The notes under the pieces were generated by a model, which saw only the letters and a program-made list of their open reading frames with translations, was not told the origin of the DNA and made no database searches. A program made the position numbers and the translations under genes. From NCBI GenBank assembly GCA_963070105.1, contig OY718808.1, positions 186,001-250,000 on the forward strand: a stretch of DNA of 64,000 nt. The letters run 5' to 3'. Below are positions 13,800 to 27,100 of this stretch, in pieces; the stretch's first letter is position 1; each line of letters starts with the position of its first letter. This stretch comes from Litomosoides sigmodontis (lineage: Eukaryota; Nematoda; Chromadorea; Rhabditida; Onchocercidae).

Positions 13800-16700
13800 C
13801 GCGTACGCCGCCACACTTGTCAGCCTGTGACTAGCACCTATCAAGGTGACAACTATGTTCACAGGAAGGAATCTGATTTATCAAATGAAGAAGAGGGATT
13901 AGGTAGGAGGTGGAATTAAGTTGGCTACGGAAAGAGAGACGCCTCAGTGGAAAACCAACCACACTGCTAATTTAACTATTTCCCTCCTTCCTTCTTGTTT
14001 TTTCAATTTCATTCACACTTAAACGCATCCTACCCACTCCTCACTGTTTTCTCGCAAATAAAATGAGTGAAACGATTGAAGCAAAAGGATCAGTTGCATA
14101 GCTAGGCGCTGCTGAAAATGACGAAAGTGATGAATCAGGCTGAGAGAAGTGAACTTTCATTCGAGCTGAATTAATTTTGCGCTTGCGAAGTTGTAAAAAG
14201 CAGGAAAGAGCATGCGCGAGAGAGCAATGTGTTCATAGGAAAAGTGGGATAGGACGGACGTAAATCAAAATAGTAAATTATACGAAAATAGGATGCATCA
14301 TAGGGGATATTATCAAAAAGAAATGAATATTCTATCAATGATGCAATGCGACCCACGAAATGTGATCAAAAATGGCACAGGTAAGATATTCTTTTGAAAA
14401 TGCTAATCTAAAAACGAAGTGAGCAAATATACAAGAATAAAACACCTTTGCAATTTTTAATTACCGTCATCAATTTCATCGTAAGCAGCTAAACTTGTAT
14501 GAAATAAAATGAAGCCTACCGAATTATCAAATGATTTTACGGTAATAAAAGAGGAATGAGTAAAATTATCAATTTGGCAGTCGTCTAATGAATCCAAGAT
14601 AGCTGATGATGATGATGATAAGTCTGAAATCAGCTGATTCACTTGGAAAGTGTTTCTGTTAACACCAACAACAGCAGGAAATGTAATATTATCAGACTAG
14701 ACAAGACAGCAGTATATTACGATCTGCTGCAAAATAATCGAAAGGAAAGAATTGCCATCAATTAGTTAATCGAATTTGAATTCCTTACAGATGCCGGCAA
14801 TAAGTTTGTAGAAATCGTTTCAGTATTGCTCTGAAAAGCGGCTCATGTAATGGTAATAATGATGGCAACTGAGATGGTTAATAATAGCACAGCAAAATAT
14901 TTCAATAACTTGAGAATCGTATAATATCGATTTATGTTATTTCAGTGAAATAAGAATAAAATTAAAATTTCCGATCCAATTAATGTAGCGACAAATAGAT
15001 GTGAAGAAAATTCAATTTTACTGTTATTGTACATCTTGCAGTCTAATTCATCGTTTGATTTCAGTGAGAGAGCAAGTTACTTTAAAAGTAAACTGATCGA
15101 TGGAATTGTTAACGATAATAATCAAACTAATTGATTTTCTAATCGATTTGTTGTGAAAAATAAATTTGCATAAAAGTAGTGTTAATGCATAAATTTTTAA
15201 TAATTTTTATTTTGCAATTTCTGCTGTACTTGCTTCATGTCAAAGTAGATTATACTTTAAATTTTTCGAACAATTCTGAAAATGAAAACGACAGTGTGAG
15301 AATCGATATAAATTACTGTAAGTGAAAGCTTAAGTACACTACGCTTCTATCAGGTTAAAACAGCTCATGAATCGCATAAAACCAAAAAGTAGGAATTTAA
15401 GTTTTCGAACTGGAAAGTTGAGGGAATAAATTATTTATAAATAATTCGACTTAAATGTTAGAAGAATTGCAACAATGTGAGAAAACGTTTACTTATTGCA
15501 AGACACAGATAAAAGAGGAAATTTCCAAACAACAACCAGTAGCATTAAACTGCAGAAGAGAAGGGAAAGAGGTGTAAGTCGTTTAATTAAACTAATATCC
15601 ATAAAAGGAACACTACTCTCTCTCTCTTTTGATGGCTGCCTAAGCTGTTATTAGCAGTTTTTTCCAACAGTTGAGTTTAATGAATCATTTTATGAAATAC
15701 AAACTTTCAAAGGAGGGAACTTATATTTTAAGGTCATTTTTCTCGGCCAATGATACTTCATCAGTGGCAATTTCTCTGATTTCAGCGTTGTAATAAAACG
15801 AAATTGTATTTATAGAGAGAAATGCCGTCGTTCCACCAAATATTCTACAATTTCCATTGTCTGAAAGGAATTTCTCAAAAGCACCGGAAATTCTTGATGC
15901 ATTGCGGTAAGTGACAGCAAGCGCCTTCCTCGTCTATTACACGCATAAATTTACCCTCCGCGATACCGCTTCGCAACTGCCGCTAGGCACTTTCCGCTCA
16001 TCCTTCCCAGCTTATTCTCCCACATCTACTCAGAAAGGACAAATTTTCGATCATTTACTCGGAATGCTCTTCACTGCACTGACACTACCCTGAATTCTCG
16101 CCGGCATTCGATGATTCAGCCCCTCAGACGGCAGTTAGTTATCTGTTGCTGTTGTTCCTTCAGTTTCCACTGCTTGTTCATTCCTTCCTTCGCGGCATCC
16201 GACATTCCATTCTCGTTGTAGCGAGCGCGCGCAACAGCGCTTCCCTCATTTAGCTTGGCGACAATCCACCCTCGCAGCGCCATCCGAGGAGAGCAGAACC
16301 ATTCGATTCGATGATTCGCTCGCGCATCCCTTCCTTCCCTTCTCTTCCAACCACGACGAATCTTTTCTTCCTTCCGTCCGTTGCGACGGAATTCCCCTGC
16401 CATCTACATCACTTCTGTCAGAGTGCAAAGCAAACGTCGCTCCCTTTCCTCCCTCCGCCATCAGTCCAGGCGAGGGCTTCTTCCATCTGAACTCAGTGTA
16501 GTGTTGCTTTCATCTTCCAGCACTTGTCGTGTGAATAACGCCGTAACGTAACGCTCTAACGCAGTTTCCTTCACCTTCACAGCCATCCAATTCATTTCAG
16601 CACAACCCTACCTACCTACCTACCTACCTACCTTTCCTGCCACACTATCTGCGCGAAGCTGACTTCCTCCTTCTTCCTCAATTCCAGCCCTTCCGAATCT

Positions 16701-18858
16701 TTACTCTCTTGGCCGTAATCCGGTCGCAGTTTCCTCTCCACTTCCACCACACTTTCCCTCCTCTCCTTAATCCTCCTTCCAGTTCCATCTCCCTTCTTAC
16801 CGTCAAACATCTCCGTCAGCAGCTTCTCTCTCTCTCTCTCTCTCCCTTTCCCTCCCAATTTCACTCTTTCCAAATGGCATTAAGAGAAACTGGACCGACA
16901 GATTCTTTCTGTCTCGCTCCTTGCCTCTCCTCTTCCTGTCTCCATCCACGTTGCGGTGGACGGTGGCCTTGGAAGTTGGAAGCCGCTAAGGAGTGCGTAA
17001 TAACTCACCTGCCGCTTCTCTTTATTTGAAGTATGTCGTTTCCTTAAAAAATTTGTGCAACAGGTGTTTTTCAACCATTCGTAATTTTTATTTCGGACTT
17101 TTGCTGTTTATTAGTTCTGACAATAATTTCGAAAATAGAATAGTACCATAGATATTATACGAATGACGTGATTCCCCCTAGTGTGCGAGTATTATAAACT
17201 TCTATCACTACGACCATTTAGAACCATTTCGTTCCGCTAAATAGAAAGTAAGCAAACAAGCATAAATAACAAATTAAATGATTTACATGTATTTTATCCA
17301 GTAAAACCTACACATATGAGGGGAAACAAACTGGCTCAAAAGTGGAATCATAAAGATTCAGATGTTTCATTGAAAGGATGAGGAAGGAAAAGGAATGAAT
17401 GAGTACTAAATGTTCATTTTTCAGTTTATTTACAAAACATTCCGACATGGGAAAAAATAATATTTACTTTTTAATGATCACAAACCACAAACAAATTGTT
17501 GATGGAAAATGACAGTGATAAAAGTGTACGACCAATTCGGGCGGGCTTTTAGATGTGAACAAAAATGCCTTCTTCCGTCGTTATCCGGGAAAACAAAAGC
17601 AAAATATTTTTTTAAATCATTTAAATCGAGCTGTAAACCAGCACCTACAAAACATTAACAGATTACATTAACAGAAATTTATTCACATATGTTTTGTGCA
17701 TAATTCTTAAATTTCACTTGCACTTTCTTGAAACCATTAATAGAAAATGAGTCGTTCAGTACTCAATTCACCAAATTTTTGTGACTTTCGTAGAAAGAAA
17801 TGTTGAATTTTGACATGCAAGAGGCTAGAACATTTTCCTACATGAACTTCACTCATGTCGATTATTTTACCTTCCGCATGAAAATGACACAACCATCCGG
17901 ATGACCCACTTAAAACAATCTCCGTGAATTTGTCACAGAATCATCACGTAAAACATACCTCCAGCTGTGACATCATGGGAATGGAAAATTAATTCCACTA
18001 AGAAACATCATATTTGAAAGAGACTGGAAAAGTTGAAATGTCGCAGGTGGTAATTGTATGCAGGAAAGGAGTTCTAGACTTTTAAAGCCTACTTGCTTCT
18101 GGACGTTCTCTATAAAAATCCTAGTTAAGGTTGCATAATATCGTGCCAGAAAAGGGGAAAATACATTCGTCACAGCTGCATCGATTATCATTCTGGGATC
18201 CAAATTTGTTCCGCCACTTCGTCTTTCCTTTTCTACAAGCGGAAGACGGAAAATCTCATGCAACCACAGGCGTGCGTGCATTCAGGAGTCGACGTTGACA
18301 GCGCTGAAGCCCACGTTGCCACTCTTCCCTATCCGTCATGATGGAATTACCGTGATGACAGATCCTTCGAAATGCAAGGCAACAGACAGTCCCCCCATTA
18401 ATATGTACTTCAAACTGTAGTACGCACTTTCCGGCAATTCTATGGCTAAGTTAGCCTTCATGTAATCTTTCTCTACGAGCCCTCAAGCACAGCAAGCTAT
18501 ATCAAGCGTGAAACAGTATGCATTTAACGTCACCTGCAAGCAGTGCAAACCCGCAAGAAGTGCGGGACACCGCGACCCTCACCTTCCTCGTGTATGCTTG
18601 CTTCTCTGTTTCCTACTATGCGTAAATAGTCTTTCATCCTCTGACTCTCTGCAAAAGTGCCTTTTCTTTTCTCAGTTGGATTTGCGGCGCGTGCGAGTTT
18701 TGAATAGTCCGGCTGCGGATCTCAGTGGGGTGAGGAGTTCCGTCTCAGAGGGCTGAGTCTGAGTTTAGCGTAAGAAATGTGTACATTTTGTCCAGGAGAG
18801 TTGTAGCCTAACGTCAACGTGAAGTAAAAGGAGCGGTGTAGTGTCTTCCGTGAGTGAA
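13800..18858. other. Divergent intergenic region between Spinster-like gene and gtf3c3
   Basis: Five kilobases separate two divergently transcribed genes, so both promoters should lie here. Part of it (about 15900-17000 and 18250-18860) is CT-rich and more GC-rich, as often seen upstream of nematode genes. Open frames up to about 106 codons exist on both strands, but they are low-complexity and match no family I recognise. No exon could be supported. Confidence 0.5.
16607..16633. repeat. (CCTA)n microsatellite
   Basis: Nearly seven tandem CCTA units. A perfect CT dinucleotide run of about 19 bases lies 0.2 kb downstream at 16825-16843. Both are in the pyrimidine-rich part of the spin/gtf3c3 intergenic region. 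Confidence 0.85.
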
Positions 18859-21800
18859 ATGCGAAACTTAAAGGAAGTAATGGAAGAAACTGGTGAAGAG
18901 CTTATGAATTTGGCACCGATGCGGGTACGACGTGACAGCGTGCAGTCAACTATTGCTGACTGTGAGTATTTTGCTTGGGTATTCCCAGCTTTTTGTTCAT
19001 CCATATTCTCGTCTGCTACGTTGAATCCGCAAGGGTATTCTTGAACTCTTACTACTGCATCCTTCTAGTGAAATAGAACGAATCTTCTTTCTGTTGTTAA
19101 GTTCCAGCTCATTAGCTTACAGCTTGATTTGTTTTTATTTAGTTGTAAATATAATTCATTTGCATGTATCACATGAGTAATGTAATCCATTTTTTCAGCC
19201 TTTTCAATCAAATTTGAATAAAGTATACATTTATTTCAGATTAATAAACGGAAACAAAGTTTCCATAATTGCAGAAGCTAGGAAAGTAGAAACTAACGAA
19301 ATAAGATACATGTTAGGTTCAACTAATACGAAGACTAAATTGTGCAGATCTGGCTCATGAAGCTATACGCAGTTCGCAGTCGGATATTTTGGGATCAGAT
19401 GGTGTGATTGATGGAGTGGACGTGTCGACGTATTTTGAACGTCCGTGCACTTCCGCGTCAGCCGTTGAAGAAGCGAATGACGATTTGGAATTTAATGAAC
19501 CACTCGAACGATTCATGCGAAATGAAATTGCCTACAATGAGTTCATGCAAATGACAGGTGATTGCCTATAGATAGTGGTCACGGGCTGGACAGTTACCAA
19601 ATGTTTCCCATTTTGCCATTTTGTCTTCTTTCAAGATATTCACTAATTTATGAGTGCATCAATTAGTGGTCACTCTACTGTCCTTCAGAAGAAAAGAAAT
19701 TAAGCATCTGCTAAATATATACTCTTGAAGTGACTCTGTCACATTTCAATGTATGGGACATGTGCATATATGAAACTTTGCGTCTTCTAGTTTTTTTCTC
19801 ATTTTTATGCAAAAATATTTAGGTGAGATCTCTTTAGAGACTTTACATAACGATAGATTGTTTATTGTAGTTATCTGTGTCTGCTATTTATAAAAATATT
19901 TTTCAGGTGGCCTTGGGTTGGATGAAGAAGAAGCAGATTATAATGTCAGCGAAAGTAATGCTAAATTCTTTAAAAAATTTAATTGCTTTTCAAAGCAAAA
20001 TTTTGCTGTTTTTGATTTATCAAATCAGAGTTTCGATGTAACATGTGTGCTAATTAAGAGCTTTTTTTTCAGGCGCTTTGGAGTATAACAAAAGATCAAG
20101 GACACAACTTGCATCACAAGGGTTTTTTTTTCACTTGAATAAACTAGTCAATTACCCCACAATTAAAAGTTGGTGTATGGAAATAGTAAGTGCAGGCAAC
20201 TTGTGCACCGTCTTGAGGAAATATCGATAATTTTCAGGCTTCTTTTCTCCTTGTACTTTGTTCGTTTTACAATTGATTACGGTGACAACTGACATTTGTA
20301 ATCAAAAATATAACTTTGCTTCATTGTTTAGCCAAGTTGCTGAAGTTGAAGTTGAAAACGAAGCAGCTGATGATGGATACGATGTTTTTGCTGAATCTGA
20401 AGAACTACCCAGTAGTTCGTTCATCAGTGTTAGTTCGTTGGAAATCTTTTACTGATGGAGAACATTTGATGCACTTAAAAATAGCGCTTAGTGAGAGCTT
20501 TAAATATCCGTCAGTCAGCCTGAAGCATGTTATAATTGCAAGCATTTGTTCAGTAAACGTTATCTTCAGGAACCATCTGTTTCAAAAATATCGCCGCATG
20601 AACGATCTTTAGAAGAAGTTGATGAAGATCGGTTATTGGGCATACCACTAGAACTCAGAAATAGTGAATCGTTTGGTGAAACAGTTCCGGGAGCGAAAAT
20701 TGTTGGATTCGGTGGAGAAAGACGAATAAAAACAAACAAGTTATTTTTATATTCTGAACGTGCATCGAATTCTACAAACTTTTTTTTTACATTTCCGAAT
20801 GAAACTGTAAGTAGTACAGGTCTTAACAATTAAATTCAGTGTTGTTAGTTTGAAATTTAAGTGATTTTTAGGACCTTGGATGCTTTGATCGGGCAGGCAA
20901 ATGTTATTTACGCGAAGGGACAAACAAAAGAAGCATTAACTATGCTTCTGGAAGTACTAAAATTCTTTTTTGTTTTATTAGTAATGAGAAATTTTAATGC
21001 TTATGATAATTTAGAGAGCTTTTTTCAGATACCTAAGTTTTTTTCAGGTAATCAGACAAGAACCGCGTAATCCTGAACCATATCGACAGGTAGCTGATAT
21101 CTACAATGATCTAAATCGACCTCAGAAGTCATTGCAATATGGTTTACTGGCTGCTCACTTAAACGGTAATCGTACATCTGCTATAGAATGGGCAGATTTG
21201 GGCGATTATGCTTTGAAATTGGACAAAAGCGAAGAAGCTGCCGCGTGCTATGGAAGAGGTTGACATTTGATAATTATTGGGGCACTTTTCGTGTCTTTCA
21301 TCTCCTCTTTATTGTTTTTATGGTTATAATGAAAATTTACCTCGTATTAATTGGTATGAAATTTTGATTATATAACTTCCCCATAAACTAATTTTTTAAA
21401 AGATTATGAAGAAATATTAAGAAATTCTTATTACATATTTTTATGCAAGAACATTCTTCAGCAATACGAGCTGACTCGTCGAATCATTTTTACTATGAAA
21501 AAAGGATTGATGCGCTTGAGAAAGCTGGACTTAATGTTCTTGCAATGCGAACACGATTTATGGCTGCGCAGTCAGTTGATCGGAGTCAAGTGGATTTTGA
21601 ATGGTTTAGGAATATGATAACAACTGTAAGTAAACAATGAAGAAATGGAATCTTGCATTACTTATTTTATAGCTAAATGGAATGAAAGGTTTGAGAGTTT
21701 AAATCGTAAGCTTGTTTCTGAAAAGTAAAGGACCATTATTTGCAGTATTACTGGGGGATATGCTAAATAATTTGACTATGGTTCAAATGGCGCGGAAAAA

Positions 21801-24800
21801 CTTTAGGAGCTGACAAAAGAAAGAGAAGACTTGAAGTCATGTTGTAATTAAAGAAAATTCTGATACATTTTTAGGCTGCGGACCACTACATCAAAATGAA
21901 TGATGAGGAAAAAGCAGTAGCGGCGTTAGAAACATTCGTTCTCCGCAGTCGTGAATATAATCGTGATGCTAGTGAGCAGCATAAAACTGTTGTTCGTAAG
22001 TTACACTGATAATTTCTACAACACTTGATATTACTGTTTCCTAGACGGAAAATAGACAAGTTTCAGGCTTACTGATGAATAGTCATCGTTTTGAAGATGC
22101 AGCAAAGTCCGTTTTCGCCCTTTGTCCTGGAATTACAGCTCTTGATGATGTGGGACGTTTTGCTGTTGAGGTAAATTGTTCTGTCATACTGGCTAAGTGA
22201 AGATGTAAAGCTAAAGCAAAAACTTGTGATTAGCCACAAAATTGGCCATTGGGGTTGAATCATTATTTGATACTATCCCTCTACTATATATTATTACATT
22301 AGTTCCGGTGTGTTGGCCGCTGGCATTCGAATATTTGTGATAGTTCCACATGCTTTCTGTGGTTAGATAGTTTTCTTAATTTATAAGACTTATTTACTGA
22401 GTAATTGGACAGTTATAACTGTAAAGTGCTGAGTTGAATAATAGTATTATCGAATTTAGATTAAGTATAACAAAGCAAGTTATACAGTGAAACCATTTCC
22501 TCCCGAAAAAGTGCATCGTTTTGTTGTTGGTGAAAGCTTGCCTACAATTTTTTTGGCACGACTGGTCATATGTTTTATCAGACTTGGTCGCAAAGATTTG
22601 GCCCCGGTGAGATTCTTAAATGCTCTTTGTGTATTATAGATAAATTCATTTTCAGTGATGTATATTAGCATAATTATAAAATAAATAGATTCGATTCCAA
22701 ATAACTACCCAGGTTTTTATCTAGCTTGTTGAAGTGTGGAATTGTACCATTGCTCATACAGAAAGTTTTAATCACTCTTTGATTTCAGTAGTTAAAACTT
22801 TCTTAGTCTCTGTGATCAATGGTACAATTATTTGAAAATCTCTTATAACAAATATAATTTAACAAATGTAGCAAAATATAATCTATAACAAATATAATTT
22901 TCTTATATAACATATATAATTTTATATAACAAATATAATTATTACAGAGAAACTGGTAAAGTTAGGGTATAAATTATTAAAAACTAAGGTTGTGCTACTT
23001 GTGGGTATTTATAGACTCTCGTAGATAAGCTTTTTGAACGAGTTATTATCCCGCAAGATCAACAAGTCTATTTGGATATAGCACGTGCTTATCATGCTGT
23101 CGACTGTGTGGCACACGCTCAGAAATATATGGAACATCTCTTGGCTCGTCCACATTTTTTAGATGTTGCTGAAGCGTGGTACCTTTATGGTCTCTTTCTT
23201 TCTGTATGTTTTTTCATCAGTTTTTCAGTTCTTAATCAAATTTACGAAGAGATGAAAACTTCATTTTTGGATCCAATTTCATACAAATTTTTTTGTTTGT
23301 TAGTTAAGAAACATATTTTATTGCAGTTACATAAATAATTTTAGATTCGTAAAAAATATGAAGAAGCGTGTAAAGCTTATCAGCATGCACTAGAATTACA
23401 ACCATCTCATGTTGATGCACGCATCAATTATTCGACTATTCAGCAACGACTTGGTATGGTTGACGAGGCATTTGAGACCTTGCGTGAGTATGTATTGGAT
23501 GCTGGGAGTAGTTTACCGGCAAGTATTTACTATATTTATGTATATATTTATTTATTTATGAAGAATAAGTTTGTTCATGTTACAGAATTTATGTACTGGT
23601 GCATCATTTTTAATGATTTTTGCAAATTTTTACCATTTGATTACAGATTTGAATTTCGTAAATTTATTTTTTCAGTCTTAAATTAATCGGAAGTCTTTTT
23701 ACATTGCTATAATATTCCAGTTAGTCTCCTTCAATTTACAGGATGAAAGATTGTTGATACGTCAGGCGGACTTCTTATTTGAGCGCAAGCGAATGGATGA
23801 ATTTGCTCGTTGCGTTCGAATGTTGCTTGCTCCTCATTTTTACGAAATTTACGTAAATAACATGGCTTGGTTAAAGAAAAGGTTACCAGCAAGCGAAAGA
23901 GGAAGTAATTTTTCTTATCTTCTGTATTTTTGTATATATATATATACATGCTTCTCATTAAATCAGATGTTATGGTTGTGAGATATTAAAAAGTTTGTGC
24001 TTAGAAGAAATTGTCATATTCCGTCCAATACTGGACTTTTGAGCAATTTATAGATAATAATTCTAGCTGTTTGCCACGGTATTCGTGTGCAAGCATTCAA
24101 CGCAGTGCGTGGCTCGGCATTCGAAAAGTATGTGAAACGTGTAGGGCAACTTGCAGCAGCGGAAGAGCGAGCTCCAAGCGAGATTACAGGTACACAGGTA
24201 AGTTTTTTTCATTTTCTTTGTGAAGTTCAAAATTTTTATCTTGTAAGCAGTACTAACTGATGAACAAAATGCTTACAATGAGGAAATAATTTAGGCTGTC
24301 CCTTTTTTGTCTTTGCATTGAAACTGTTTTACGTCATGTAATCAATTATCAACTAGTTGGCTTATTTTTTCCATAATCTTTACTTACATTTTGTATTAGA
24401 CCTTTTTACATCTCGTCTCCATCTTTTGTGGAATTGAGAAATAGTTTTATAATCAATTAGCATTATGCACTATCATTTTTAGTCATTTTTTTGTATTACA
24501 GTCATTTTTGAGCACATAAAATTTCAGGTCTTCTCTATGAACTAAAGTGAAAGACGTTCAATTTTCTAACGAAATATGTTTCATTTTCAGCTGCATGATT
24601 ACTGCTTTAAATTATTGGAAGTACTACTGCGTCAAAAGAGATGCTTGGATGCGTTACATGTCTGTTGTTTTGCTTACTTACAGCCACTCATCAGCAAAAA
24701 TATCAAGTAAGCGTTCTTTAAAAGAAGCACTGAGGTAACAGTGATATGTTTAAGTTTCTTGATTATTGATTATTCATTATATCACCTAGGAATTTTCAAT

Positions 24801-26556
24801 TTATTTTTATATCGTTTCGTTTTCCAGGACTATGGAAACATTTCAGAATCTTTTGCTGTACTGTTCAATACGAGCACATGTTTGGCCGCTGGCATTCGAA
24901 TATTTGCGATGGTTCCATACGCTTTCTGTGGTTAGACAGTTTTCGTAATTTACAAGTTACAAAATATTTTATTTTTTAATGAACATTTAGTACTTTAGAA
25001 TGCAATTTCATTAAGTAAAGATTTTTTATAATGAACACTGTCATTAGGATTGTTCAGATCTAAAAAAAGCGCTGCTGTTAATATGTTAATTGCTTGGCAA
25101 AGTCTTTTGTAATTGCTGAGGAAGATTTAGTCCAGTTGTAGGCACTGAAGGCTATTTAATCTTAATATTTCTCTCTCCTAACAGTTCTGGTATCACACTA
25201 TTTCTACAGAACAACCATCCGCTCCTATTGCCATCCGATCGTGACTTGCTCTTCACCCGTATTTTCAATGCAATGAATTTTGTTTTCTGCCATTCACAGA
25301 ATGTTAGCTATCACCGATATATAATGAGAGCACTGGCACGTGCTCCCGGTAATTTAGCTCTTCAAATGATTTCCGGAAATAATTCTCTGATTACTGGTGC
25401 ATATCGCCACGCTCTTGGTGAGTAATGATGAAAGCTTTTTTTAGAGGTGGAGGATCCTTTGAAAAATAATTTCGAACTTATGGTGAGCTGTTAAAAATGA
25501 GTGTTGTCGTAAAATATTTTTAAAGAAGTATAAAAGAAACGAGATTACAGGTGAATATCTGCGTGTCTGGAAACAGGTCCCAGATAATCCTCTTGTTTGC
25601 ATGCTTATTGGCCTGACATTTGTGCACATGTCCTGCAAAAAAGATATATTCAGTCGTCATATGGTAGCACTTAGAGTAAGTCTCGCTAAAGATCCAATTT
25701 GTGTGCTGTTTATTTATTTTAGAAATCCTATCAGCTCTTTATCAGGAAGTTGAAATCATTTAACTTTTTCATATTTTTAGCTAGAATTTAATAAGAAAAA
25801 AATATAAAACGCAATTATTTACTTTTCAAAATCTAATATTAAAAATTATTATTGTGTGAAGATCGTCAATGTGTATAAGAAAAAAACTGAAATACATCTC
25901 CGCAATCCTTTAAGGGCCTAGCATTCATGAATCGTTATCAGCAGCTACGGGGTGATAATCAAGAAACACATTACAACATTGGGCGAATGTTTCACCAAAT
26001 GAATATTTTGCCTTTGGCTGTATATTTCTACGGGAAATGTTTAAAGGTAAACTACGGATGTTCACATTCATTGTAGACTTATTTATAAAAATTTCAGCAA
26101 GAAGTTTGATGTATGTCGAAACGAGTTATGTCAGATTTTTTGGAATTAAAGGTGGTGAGATTGAATGTTATGGTTTCAATTTTTGCAGATTGATATTCCG
26201 AAACTTGTGATTACCGATGAAGTTACGAGTGAAAAATGTGTGGTAGATGCTGAAGAGTAAAAATTTTGTTTATTTTTTAAACTTTCTCTTTATTCAAACT
26301 GCATTTGAGTCTTTCATGTGATCTTACAAACGGAATAAAAATTTTGGTCTCATGATTCTTGCTTGTTCCAATTCTATTTACCGCAACAAATCCAATGATT
26401 AATGAAACTGCATGTAATTGTTTTTTCATTTTAATTGCGTAATTCAGGTATAATCTTCGACCCATGGCCGCACATAATTTGGCATTAATCTATTTAGCGA
26501 GTGGGAATCATTATGTCGCAAGGAATTTATTGGAAAGATATTGTTGCGTGGAGTGA
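18859..26556 (+). CDS. gtf3c3: TFIIIC 102-kDa subunit (GTF3C3, TPR protein)
   Basis: TPR-rich subunit of TFIIIC, which binds tDNA A/B boxes and recruits TFIIIB for RNA polymerase III (family role). Exons: 18859-18961, 19348-19557, 19907-19954, 20073-20121, 20332-20428, 20543-20739, 20872-20953, 21048-21258, 21462-21625, 21875-21995, 22067-22170, 22460-22606, 23015-23203, 23345-23518, 23742-23904, 24067-24197, 24591-24706, 24828-24927, 25210-25417, 25551-25675, 25915-26046, 26189-26256 and 26448-26556. All phases agree; about 1015 aa, somewhat longer than human GTF3C3. The N-terminal 235 residues are acidic. TPRs follow, with ALIGQANVIYAKGQTKEA, EPYRQVADIYNDL and LQPSHVDARINYSTIQQRLG. The C-terminal hallmark region carries MISGNNSLITGAYRHALGEY, IGLTFVHMSCKK and HNLALIYLASGNHYVARNLL. 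The intron after 23518 uses a GC donor. Exon 6 boundaries and the weak donor at 20121 are the least certain. Confidence 0.93.
22313..22387 (+). pseudogene. Decayed copy of a gtf3c3 exon end inside a gtf3c3 intron
   Basis: These 75 bases match 24882-24956 with about 7 differences. The source covers the 3' part of the exon at 24828-24927 plus 29 bases of the following intron. In the copy the codon after FEYL reads TGA instead of CGA, so it cannot encode the same peptide. It lies in the intron between the exons ending at 22170 and starting at 22460. The matching intron bases show it arose from genomic DNA rather than spliced RNA. Confidence 0.8.
22741..22828. repeat. Imperfect 88-nt inverted repeat (hairpin) in gtf3c3 intron
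   Basis: The ends ATTGTACCATTG and CAATGGTACAAT are exact 12-base reverse complements. Further in, AGAAAGTTTTAA pairs exactly with TTAAAACTTTCT. An asymmetric internal loop separates the two stems, and the terminal loop is about 17 bases. The size resembles a pre-miRNA, but a small foldback transposon remnant is equally possible. I recognise no conserved miRNA seed. Confidence 0.6.
22855..22945. repeat. AT-rich degenerate tandem repeat
   Basis: Four to five variants of TAACAAATATAATTT occur in a row, directly after the hairpin in the same gtf3c3 intron. Confidence 0.6.
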
Positions 26557-27079
26557 TTTTTTATTGAAATGAAACCCATTCATTGCTTGTGTGTGAAGAT
26601 TCTGTGACGAATTTTTTAATTAAAAAAGATATACTTGATTTCATGCTGAATTTTAATATATAATAATACTTCTTTCTTGTAAGCAATATATATTTAATTG
26701 TCACTCGCCTCGATTATTTTTGTTCAAGTTTGTGTTACACGATTCAGTTAAGTGGTATTTTGTTTGCATGTTGTTGGTTTCGAGCCATCAACGAATTTCG
26801 TACAATTGTTGCAAAAAAATGATCTGTAATTGTTAATGAAAAGATTCCAGTGATGGCACTCATTGTAGAGAAATAAATAGCTAGCTTGTTTGTTTTATGT
26901 CGTTTTATTGAGGTTTCTATATCAGATTACTATTATTTTTAAATTATTTGAAAGTTCAAATCAATTTTTCTAAGATACTGCATCAGTAATCGTTGATTGA
27001 GTAGTGTTTTTTCACTGAGGTATGGCAGTTGTATTGCATGTATAGAGTTTATTATTGTTATTTTTCTTTTAATTTTTGT
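26557..27079 (+). other. gtf3c3-mad3 intergenic region
   Basis: About 0.5 kb of AT-rich sequence between two same-strand genes. It holds a possible AATAAA polyadenylation signal at 26872-26877, about 315 bases after the gtf3c3 stop. No open frame of interest. Confidence 0.5.
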
Positions 27080-27100
27080 GACTCGATTAATTCAGAAAAC
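27080..27100 (+). promoter_or_regulatory. Probable trans-splice acceptor of mad3 gene
   Basis: An acceptor ending TTAATTCAG at 27095 sits five bases before the Mad3-like ATG, with no coding exon upstream. This fits spliced-leader addition to a downstream gene of a same-strand cluster. A conventional 5' UTR intron would look the same. Confidence 0.45.

Noticed and set aside
18508..18756. 82-codon frame just upstream of gtf3c3
   Set aside because: It does not begin with ATG, has no domain, and is probably promoter or 5' UTR sequence.
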